The notes under the pieces: generated by a model
Database searches by the model: none
Told to the model about the DNA's origin: nothing
The model's input: only the letters and a program-made list of their open reading frames with translations
Part shown: piece by piece, positions 57,255 through 64,000 of the stretch
Layout: every line of letters begins with the position of its first letter
Numbering within the stretch: position 1 is the stretch's first letter
Program-made: the position numbers and the translations under genes
Source of the DNA: Streptomyces xinghaiensis S187
GTDB taxonomy: Bacteria > Actinomycetota > Actinomycetes > Streptomycetales > Streptomycetaceae
Reading direction: 5' to 3'
Length of the DNA stretch: 64,000 bases
Assembly (NCBI RefSeq): GCF_000220705.2
Contig: NZ_CP023202.1
Coordinates: 4,363,501-4,427,500 of the forward strand

Positions 57255-58178
57255 ATGAGTGCGTCAGGCGGAACCAAGGCGATCGTGGCCGCGCTGGCCG
57301 CGAATCTGGCCATCGCGGTGGCCAAGTTCGTGGCCTTCATCTTCAGCGGTTCCTCGTCGATGCTCGCGGAGAGCGTGCACTCGCTGGCCGACTCCGGCAA
57401 CCAGGGACTCCTGCTGGTCGGCGGGAAGAGGGCCCAGCGCGAGGCGACCCCGCAGCACCCCTTCGGCTACGGCCGCGAGCGGTACATCTACGCCTTCCTC
57501 GTCTCCATCGTGCTCTTCACGGTCGGCGGCATGTTCGCGCTCTACGAGGGCTACGAGAAGATCCAGCACCCGCACGAACTGGAGCACTGGTACTGGCCCG
57601 TCGGCGTCCTGGTCTTCGCGATCATCGCCGAGGTGTTCTCCTTCCGGACCGCCATCAAGGAGTCCAACGCGATCCGGGGCGAGCAGTCCTGGATCCAGTT
57701 CGTCCGCCACGCCAAGGCCCCCGAGCTGCCGGTCGTGCTGCTGGAGGACCTGGGTGCGCTCGTCGGCCTGATACTCGCCCTGGGCGGTGTCGGCATGGCC
57801 CTCGCCACCGGCGAGGGCGTCTGGGACGGCATCGGCACCCTCTGCATCGGCGTGCTGCTGATCCTGATCGCCATCGTGCTGGCGGTGGAGACCAAGTCCC
57901 TGCTGCTCGGCGAGGCCGCGGGCACGGACGCGGTCGAGAGGATCAGCACGGCCCTGGTCGACGGCGACACCGTCACCGGCGTCATCCACATGCGCACCCT
58001 GCACCTGGGCCCGGACGAGCTGCTGGTCGCCGCCAAGGTCGCGGTCGGGCGGGACGACACCGCCCAGGAGATCGCCGCGGCCATCGACGCCGCGGAGGCG
58101 CGCGTCCGCGAGGCCGTGCCCATCGCCCGCGTGATCTACCTGGAGCCGGACATCTACCGGGCCCCGGCCGTCAAGTAG
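57255..58178 (+). CDS. Cation diffusion facilitator family transporter
   Basis: 307 residues, six membrane helices and a cytoplasmic ferredoxin-like domain at the C-terminus. First metal-binding motif SVHSLADSGNQ (HxxxD) in helix two; the second site in helix five reads LLEDLGALVG, with Glu/Asp replacing the usual HxxxD, suggesting altered metal preference. C-terminal domain has DTVTGVIHMRTLHLGPDELLVAAKV. Family members export zinc, iron or manganese by proton antiport. Confidence 0.88.
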   Translation: MSASGGTKAIVAALAANLAIAVAKFVAFIFSGSSSMLAESVHSLADSGNQGLLLVGGKRAQREATPQHPFGYGRERYIYAFLVSIVLFTVGGMFALYEGYEKIQHPHELEHWYWPVGVLVFAIIAEVFSFRTAIKESNAIRGEQSWIQFVRHAKAPELPVVLLEDLGALVGLILALGGVGMALATGEGVWDGIGTLCIGVLLILIAIVLAVETKSLLLGEAAGTDAVERISTALVDGDTVTGVIHMRTLHLGPDELLVAAKVAVGRDDTAQEIAAAIDAAEARVREAVPIARVIYLEPDIYRAPAVK

Positions 58179-58226
58179 CCCGGGCGGGCACGCCGGTACG
58201 GCACGCCACGCCCGTACGACACCACC

Positions 58227-58267
58227 ACGGCGACGGCCCCGCGGACCATCCGCGGGGCCGTCGCCGT
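58227..58267. terminator. Bidirectional terminator after CDF gene
   Basis: 19-bp perfect stem ACGGCGACGGCCCCGCGGA with its complement and a CCA loop, between the CDF gene and the converging PTS remnant. Confidence 0.85.
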
Positions 58268-58350
58268 CCCCCGTGCCCCTGCGCTCTCTTCTCCGCCCTC
58301 TTCGCCCCTTCGTGCCGGCCGCCGCCGGACGCGTGCGGAAGGGCAGCCGG

Positions 58351-59088
58351 TCAGCCGACCTCGGACAGCACCCGCAGGATCTCCCCGGTACCGGACGCCT
58401 CCAGCAGCCGCTCCCGGAACGCCGGGTCCATCAACGCGCGGGACAGCAGGGCGAGGATCCGCAGATGCTCGTCCCCGGCCGCCGTCTCCGGTACGGCGAT
58501 CACGAAGATCAGCAGGGCCCCGGTGCCGTCCGGCGCCCCCCAGTCGACACCGTCCGCCGACCGCGTGAAACCCACCACCGGTGCGGTCACCGCGTCCGTC
58601 TTGGCGTGCGGTACGGCTATCCCCTCGCCGAGCCCGGTGCCGCCCTGCGCCTCGCGGGCCAGCACGGCCGCGGTCAGCGCCTCCTCGTCGGCCACCCGGC
58701 CGGACGCAGCCAGCAGCCCGGTCAGCTCCCGGATCGCCGCCTCCTTGCCGTCGGCGGTGATCCACTCGCGTACGGTCCGGGCGTCGAGATGGCCGGACAG
58801 CACCCGGTCGCCACCGGGGGAGGCGGCCCCCTCACCGGGCCCGGAGGATCCCCCGGGCGCCCCGGGGCCCCCGGCGTCCGGCTCGGCGGATCCGGCCGGC
58901 TCCGCGCTCCCCGTCTGACGCGGGACCGCGGCCTCCCGGTGAGCGACGCCGGCCCGGGCCGGCTCCCCGGCCCCCGCCTCACGACGGGACGGGGCTCCGG
59001 CACTCGCCCCCGCGGTCGTCCCGGCGGCACTGGCAGCACCGCCCGCACCGGCCGCCGCGAGGGCCCCGGCCCGGGGCCGCCCCGCCAC
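58351..59088 (-). CDS. PTS EIIA domain, fructose type (remnant of a larger gene)
   Basis: Frame of 245 codons whose last ~150 encode a complete fructose/mannitol-type EIIA: LSGHLDARTVREWITADGKE, phospho-His in GEGIAVPHAKTDAV, GTGALLIFVIAVPE, HLRILALLSRALMDPAFRE. The first ~95 residues are Ala/Gly/Ser/Pro linker, i.e. the hinge after EIIC. An EIIC 3' fragment lies just upstream in a frame offset by one base, so EIIA was once the tail of a fused EIIB-EIIC-EIIA protein. It may still be translated, but without a transport domain. Confidence 0.75.
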   Translation of the reverse strand: MAGRPRAGALAAAGAGGAASAAGTTAGASAGAPSRREAGAGEPARAGVAHREAAVPRQTGSAEPAGSAEPDAGGPGAPGGSSGPGEGAASPGGDRVLSGHLDARTVREWITADGKEAAIRELTGLLAASGRVADEEALTAAVLAREAQGGTGLGEGIAVPHAKTDAVTAPVVGFTRSADGVDWGAPDGTGALLIFVIAVPETAAGDEHLRILALLSRALMDPAFRERLLEASGTGEILRVLSEVG

Positions 59089-59284
59089 GGCCGCCCACCG
59101 ACATCAGGCCGATGGTGACCGCCGCCGTCACCACGGTGCCGAGCAGGATCGCGAGGAAGAACATCCCCACACCGCCCACGGCACCCAGCACCGCCACGAT
59201 TGGGCCGCCGTGCGGCACGCTGTCCGTCACCGCCGCGAGCCCGGCGACGGCGCCGGCGACGGCGCCGCCCGCCATCAGACCTTC
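58979..59284 (-). pseudogene. EIIC fragment of fructose PTS permease
   Basis: About 60 residues homologous to the C-terminal end of fructose EIIC: LMAGGAVAGAVAGLAAVTD, SVPHGGPIVAVLGAVGGVG and one helix (MFFLAILLGTVVTAAVTIGL). After about 59105 the frame becomes Arg/Cys-rich nonsense while the adjacent frame resumes with Ala/Gly linker, marking a one-base frameshift. The upstream ~300-350 residues of EIIC are missing; the fragment begins next to the insertion element. Confidence 0.7.
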
Positions 59285-59432
59285 TTTCGAGGGGACCGCC
59301 GGCTTCAGCCGGTGGGGGAATCGAATCCTTGGGCCGGAGCTGTGCAGCGGCGGGGCACGCTGCGTTGTCAGTGCGGAGCGGTAGCGTGAGCACACCGGCG
59401 TTGGTCAGGGGAAACGGGGGAGATGGGTGGGT

Positions 59433-60679
59433 GTGAGGCAGGCGTACAAGTTTCTCCTGCGTCCCACGGTCCGGCAGGAGCGGGGCTGGCGGAGATGCTG
59501 CGGGATCACTGCTCCCTGTACAACGGGGCGTTGCAGGAGCGTCGTGATGCCTACCGGCACAGTTCCCGGACCTCGGTGCGGTACGGGGACCAGTCGGCGC
59601 AGCTGAAGGAAATCCGGGCGTTCGATCCGGAGCGTCAGGGCCGGTGGTCCTTCTCCAGCCAGCAGGCGACCCTGCGCCGCCTGGACCGGGCGTTCCAGGC
59701 GTTCTTCCGGCGGGTGAAGGCCGGTGGCGCACCGGGGTACCCGCGGTTCAAAGGGGTCGGCCACTTCGACACGGTCACCTTTCCGAAGGACGGGGACGGC
59801 TGCCGGTGGGACTCCACCCCCCACGACACGCGTACCCGCGTGCGGCTGCAGGGGGTCGGGCATGTCCGGGTCCACCGGCACCGGCCGGTGCGGGGCCGGG
59901 TGAAGACGGTGAGCGTCAAGCGGGAGGGGCGCCGCTGGTATGTGATCCTCGCCTGTGACGAGGTGCCTGCCGAGCCGCTGCCGCCGACCGGCAGCCGGGT
60001 GGGTATCGACCTGGGCACGGTCCACTTCCTCACCGACTCCAGCGGCCGCCACGTCGAGAATCCCGGGTTCCTCGGCAAGGTGGCCGGGGAGCTGGCCGCA
60101 GCGCAGCAGCACCTGGCGGCATTCCCGAAGCGCACGCGGCGTCGTACGAAGAAGCATCGTGCCGCGGCCCGCAAGGTCGCCGAACTGCACGCCAAGATCC
60201 GGCGACGGCGTCTGGACTATCACCACAAGCAGGCCCTCGCCCTGGTCCGTAAGCATGATGTGATCGGGCACGAGCGGCTGAACACCGCTGGCATGACCAA
60301 GACGCCCGTACCCCGGCCCGACCCCGACCCCGACGGTGCGTTCCTGGCGAACGGCGCCGCGGCGAAGGCCGGGCTGAACCGCAGTATTCTCGACGCGGGT
60401 TGGGGGCAGTTCCTGAGGATCCTGGCGGACAAGGCTGAGAGCGCCGGCCGTCGCGTGGTCCCGGTGGACGCCCGCAACACTCCCCCTGGCTTCGCCGGGG
60501 GTACCCCCACCCGCACCTGCCCACCCAGCATCGGCGGATGCGGGCACGTGGCCAAGGAGAACCGCGTCACCCAGGCGAAGTTCGCGTGTGTCAACTGTGG
60601 TCTGGTGGCGCACGCCGACCACGTGGGCGCGCTGAACGTCCTGCACAGGGCCGGGCTGGTCCTCTGTGACGGTGCCTAG
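59433..60679 (+). CDS. tnpB: TnpB RNA-guided nuclease, N-terminally frameshifted
   Basis: The natural start is GTG 59433 (VRQAYKFLLRPTVRQERG). At the G-run 59482-59485 the frame shifts: one G more would continue into LAEMLRDHCSLYNGAL. The other frame opens at ATG 59423 with unrelated residues. The rest is intact: REC/wedge helices, RuvC-I Asp in GIDLGTVHFLT, RuvC-II Glu in VIGHERLNT, RuvC-III Asp in HADHVGALN. The zinc finger reads ARNTPPGFAGGTPTRTC then GGCGH and CVNCG: about ten extra residues are encoded by a palindromic insert at 60481-60510. The right-end hairpin overlaps the expected omega-RNA scaffold. Confidence 0.8.
60497..60508. repeat. Palindromic REP-like insert inside tnpB
   Basis: GGGGGTACCCCC preceded by CCCCCTGGC-TTC-GCCGGGGG (60482-60501). 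This type of sequence recurs in Streptomyces intergenic DNA from memory. It is in frame and adds about ten residues to the zinc finger. Confidence 0.5.
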
Positions 60680-60695
60680 CCACCGACCCAGGAAG

Positions 60696-60721
60696 CCCGC
60701 GACTTCAGCTTCAGTCGTGGG
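60696..60721 (+). ncRNA. Right-end hairpin and putative omega-RNA 3' end
   Basis: 9-bp stem with one G-U pair, 17 bp past the tnpB stop. In TnpB systems the RNA from this end carries the scaffold, and the flanking host bases (here 60731 onward, ATAGGTGTGG...) act as guide matching the empty donor site. Inferred by analogy; transcription not shown. Confidence 0.45.
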
Positions 60722-60730
60722 TGGAGTCAC

Positions 60731-60841
60731 ATAGGTGTGGGCTATACCGGCGGCGCCGGCGGGACAGGCGGTCACCGCGAGCAGCTTCAACCGCCGGTCC
60801 TCCGTTCGCTTCTCGGTCGGGGGAACAGCCGGACTGGACAC
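60731..60841 (-). pseudogene. 5' end of fructose PTS gene (EIIB start)
   Basis: GTG at 60841 begins MSSPAVPPTEKR, reaching LKLLAVTACP and GIAHTY, the N-terminal strand and phospho-Cys loop of fructose EIIB. The frame is cut at the codon for the Tyr of AHTY by the right end of the insertion element. A three-residue insert lies between CP and GIAHT compared with the usual CPTGIAHT. Together with the fragments at 58351-59284 this shows an EIIB-EIIC-EIIA gene interrupted by the element with loss of most of EIIC. Confidence 0.75.
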
Positions 60842-61016
60842 TGGATCTCCTTACCGCCGTGCGGACACGCGCCGTGCGGGGCGCGTCCTCCGGGCCTCCT
60901 GCCCGCGGCGGACGGACCTGAAATGCGCCGGGGCGGAGCCATACCGGCCCGGCCGCCGGGCAGGCGACTCCAGGGCGGGTCGAGGTTGCGTACTACGGTC
61001 GCTGCTCCAATCGGTG

Positions 61017-61022
61017 TAGATT
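61017..61022 (+). promoter_or_regulatory. Candidate ahcY -10 box
   Basis: TAGATT 166 bp upstream of the ahcY ATG; no matching -35 at the right distance. The spacer from 60842 to 61053 is otherwise gene-free. Confidence 0.3.
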
Positions 61023-61053
61023 CGTGACCGGACAGACGTCGCTGCTGATGGCG

Positions 61054-61101
61054 GTCGGTCGGGCCCTCCGGGAGCCGGCCGAGGGAGAGAGGGCCTCCGA
61101 C
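61054..61101 (+). promoter_or_regulatory. Long hairpin in the ahcY leader
   Basis: Outer arms GTCGG/CCGAC and inner GGCCCTC/GAGGGCC separated by small bulges, enclosing ~20 nt. It is not the SAH riboswitch pattern I know. Possible mRNA stability or attenuation element. Confidence 0.35.
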
Positions 61102-61187
61102 GGACTGCGCCGCGGCCGTGGGACCCGTATGCCCTGTCGCGGATCAGCCCCATCCATCGCACTCGATTCACCGAGGAGCAGCTCGTA

Positions 61188-62645
<1,458 letters not shown>

Positions 62646-62670
62646 CAGCACCGGCACCCATCCGGCGAGA

Positions 62671-62699
62671 CGGGCCCCCGCGCACCGTGCGGGGGCCCG
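62671..62699 (+). terminator. ahcY terminator
   Basis: CGGGCCCCCGC/GCGGGGGCCCG 11-bp stem, loop GCACCGT, 26 bp after the stop. Confidence 0.8.
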
Positions 62700-62717
62700 C
62701 CCCGTCAAGGAAGCTCC

Positions 62718-63332
62718 ATGCCCCGCGGCCGCTACTCCCTCCACGACCCCCACGACCACACCCCCCTCGGTGAGGAACACTTCCAGTGCGCCCCCGGGCC
62801 CTCCGGCTGGCGCTACACGGCCCGGACCACCGGCCCCTCCGGCGAACCCTCCGGCTCGGTCGACCTGACCACCGACCACCTGGGCCGGCCGCTCCGGCTC
62901 GAACTCCACGCCGGGGACTGGCGAGTCCGCGGCGCCGCGCTCGACGGCGTCACCTGGGTCCGCACGGACCCCGAAGGTGCCCGGGCGACCGAGGGCAACG
63001 TCCCCGCCCATGCCTTCACCGGCGCCTCACCCGCCTTTCTCGTCGCCACGGCCCGGCTGTTGCGGCTCGCCCCCGGCGGGCCCGCGACCCGCGTCCGCCT
63101 GGTCGCCCTGACCGCCCCGGTCCTGGCCCCGCGCACCCTCGACCAGTCCTGGACGCTGCTCAAGAGCGAAACACACCCCACCGACAACGGCCCGCTGACC
63201 GTGGACGCGTACCAGGTCACGGACCTGGACACGGGCGAAGGGCACCCCGTGCACATCGCCGGCGACGTCGTCCTCGCGGCCCCCGGCATCGAACTCGAAG
63301 ACCTCGACACCCCGCCCTCGGCCTTCCCCTGA
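62718..63332 (+). CDS. Conserved hypothetical protein
   Basis: 204 residues, no signal peptide or membrane segment. Predicted mostly beta: DHTPLGEEHFQCAPGPSGW, TARTTGPSGEPSGSVDLTTD, LTLKSE-like strand LLKSETHPTDNGPLTVDAYQV. The fold looks like a domain that binds ligands or lipids, but I do not recognise the family. ATG follows AAGGAAGC. Confidence 0.7.
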   Translation: MPRGRYSLHDPHDHTPLGEEHFQCAPGPSGWRYTARTTGPSGEPSGSVDLTTDHLGRPLRLELHAGDWRVRGAALDGVTWVRTDPEGARATEGNVPAHAFTGASPAFLVATARLLRLAPGGPATRVRLVALTAPVLAPRTLDQSWTLLKSETHPTDNGPLTVDAYQVTDLDTGEGHPVHIAGDVVLAAPGIELEDLDTPPSAFP

Positions 63333-63415
63333 CCCCCTGCCACGACCCCACCGCCGCAGGGCCGCACCGGGCCCTCCGGCGGGCCACGGCGGAACGCCCC
63401 GCACCCAGCGTGTCC

Positions 63416-64000
63416 CTACCCCGGCGGCACGAACCCCGTACGAGCCCCGGAACCGTCCCCGGAGCCCCCGCGACCAGCCGCGCCCTCATCGCCGGCCGCA
63501 CCACCGCCCGTGCCGTCACCCGCAACGCCGGCGACCCCGGGCGATCCGGCGGGAGCCGGCGCCGCCACCCCACCGGACCCGGCAGATCCTCCCGGTCCCG
63601 GCGTCGCACCGGACGGAGCCGCCCAGCCGGACATCCCGCCGGGCTCTCCGGACCCGGGCGCCCCATACCCCCGCGCCCCCGTGGCCACCGGCAGAACCCG
63701 CTGCGCGTCCCGCGTCTGCCGCTCGCTCACCACCCCCGCCAGATACATCGCGGGCGGCACGTCCGCCGGCACCGGTGCCCCCGTGGCCGCCGCGAGATCC
63801 GCCGCCAGCCGCTCCGCCAGCGGCCCGCCCACGTCCGGGTCGAGCTGGTCCATCCGTGTGAGGTACTGGCGTATCGCCAGCCACAGCGCGTCCGGCACCC
63901 GGGACAGGTCCAGCCCCGTGAAGCGCCCGTGCAGCCAGGGCGGTGCCTGCGGAACGGCCCCCGTCCGCTGAGCCGGCACCCGTTCCCGTACGACGAGCGT
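63416..64000 (-). CDS. RDD-family membrane protein, C-terminal part (runs off the window)
   Basis: Frame open to the window end; the visible 194 codons begin TLVVRERVPAQ, matching the end of an RDD domain, then the cytoplasmic LHGRFTGLDLSRVPDALWLAI and QYLTRMDQLDPDVGGPLAERLA segment typical of streptomycete members, and a ~75-residue Gly/Pro/Ala/Ser-rich tail ending at TGFVPPG. A GTG at 63979 exists but is internal. Transport or membrane role unknown. Confidence 0.75.
   Translation of the reverse strand, partial: TLVVRERVPAQRTGAVPQAPPWLHGRFTGLDLSRVPDALWLAIRQYLTRMDQLDPDVGGPLAERLAADLAAATGAPVPADVPPAMYLAGVVSERQTRDAQRVLPVATGARGYGAPGSGEPGGMSGWAAPSGATPGPGGSAGSGGVAAPAPAGSPGVAGVAGDGTGGGAAGDEGAAGRGGSGDGSGARTGFVPPG

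Larger units (their letters stand above)
59296..60730 (+). mobile_element. IS200/IS605-superfamily element, TnpB-only (IS1341 type)
   Basis: Carries only a tnpB gene. Right end: subterminal hairpin 60696-60721 (CCCGCGACT/AGTCGTGGG with a TCAGCTTC loop), then GTGGAGTCAC to about 60730, after which EIIB coding sequence begins at 60731. Left side: similar hairpin CCGCCGGC-TTCA-GCCGGTGG at 59296-59315; the exact left edge is uncertain because EIIC sequence is deleted there. No target duplication, as expected for the superfamily. No tnpA is present, so it cannot move alone. Confidence 0.7.

Noticed and set aside
61020..61187. SAH riboswitch before ahcY
   Set aside because: The known conserved core is not visible; only a bulged hairpin is present.

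Overview
High-GC actinobacterial chromosome, almost certainly a Streptomyces. The evidence is the strong codon-position GC bias (most antisense frames stay open), frequent GTG/TTG starts, 4-bp ATGA/GTGA gene overlaps, a WhiB regulator, a SigB-family partner-switching locus and F420 genes. From memory, not computed, the gene order follows the conserved S. coelicolor core region running from hutU down to ahcY, so this is mostly vertically inherited core chromosome with local insertions.

Layout. 1-8.7 kb: a small membrane protein, a PLP decarboxylase-like enzyme, then a histidine-degradation operon (hutU, an M20 amidohydrolase, hutF, hutI). 8.7-13.5 kb: SigB-family sigma factor with divergent STAS antagonist and HATPase anti-sigma genes, then a cold-shock gene and a DEAD-box helicase. 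13.7-19.9 kb: two-component system, GtrA protein, purK-purE, M19 dipeptidase, VOC protein. 20-25 kb: glycolate-oxidase-type glcD/glcF pair with a divergent GntR regulator, then UDP-glucose dehydrogenase. 25-40 kb: acyl-CoA dehydrogenase, thioesterase and an envelope block with five LytR-CpsA-Psr (LCP) ligases, a GT2 glycosyltransferase, a PGRP amidase and an NDP-sugar pyrophosphorylase. 40-45 kb: AlkA-type glycosylase, F420 genes fbiB/fbiA, cysteine dioxygenase. 45-58 kb: whiB, a giant membrane glycosyltransferase and partner, two small conserved proteins, and the mannose block manB-Trm112-SIS-manA with a CDF transporter. 58-61 kb: a fructose-type PTS gene destroyed by deletion and a TnpB-type insertion element. 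61-64 kb: ahcY, a hypothetical gene and the 3' part of an RDD-family membrane protein.

How the genes fit together. The hut operon degrades histidine by the HutF branch (urocanate to N-formylglutamate). The manB/manA/pyrophosphorylase and ugd genes make activated sugars, the GT2/GtrA/giant GT genes use or move lipid-linked sugars, and the LCP set attaches finished polymers to the wall. sigI with its partners, the csp/helicase pair, the two-component system and whiB are the regulatory layer.

The most interesting non-coding signals are: a 36-codon cysteine-rich leader ORF ahead of cysteine dioxygenase (a likely cysteine-sensing attenuator); three 53-bp tandem repeats placed directly in front of the F420 operon; three 17-bp-phased repeats plus a palindrome between glcD and its GntR regulator; a terminator-like hairpin inside the cold-shock leader; a nested ~90-nt hairpin structure downstream of the acyl-CoA dehydrogenase gene; and the decaying TnpB element with an intact RuvC triad but a one-base frameshift and an in-frame palindrome in its zinc finger.
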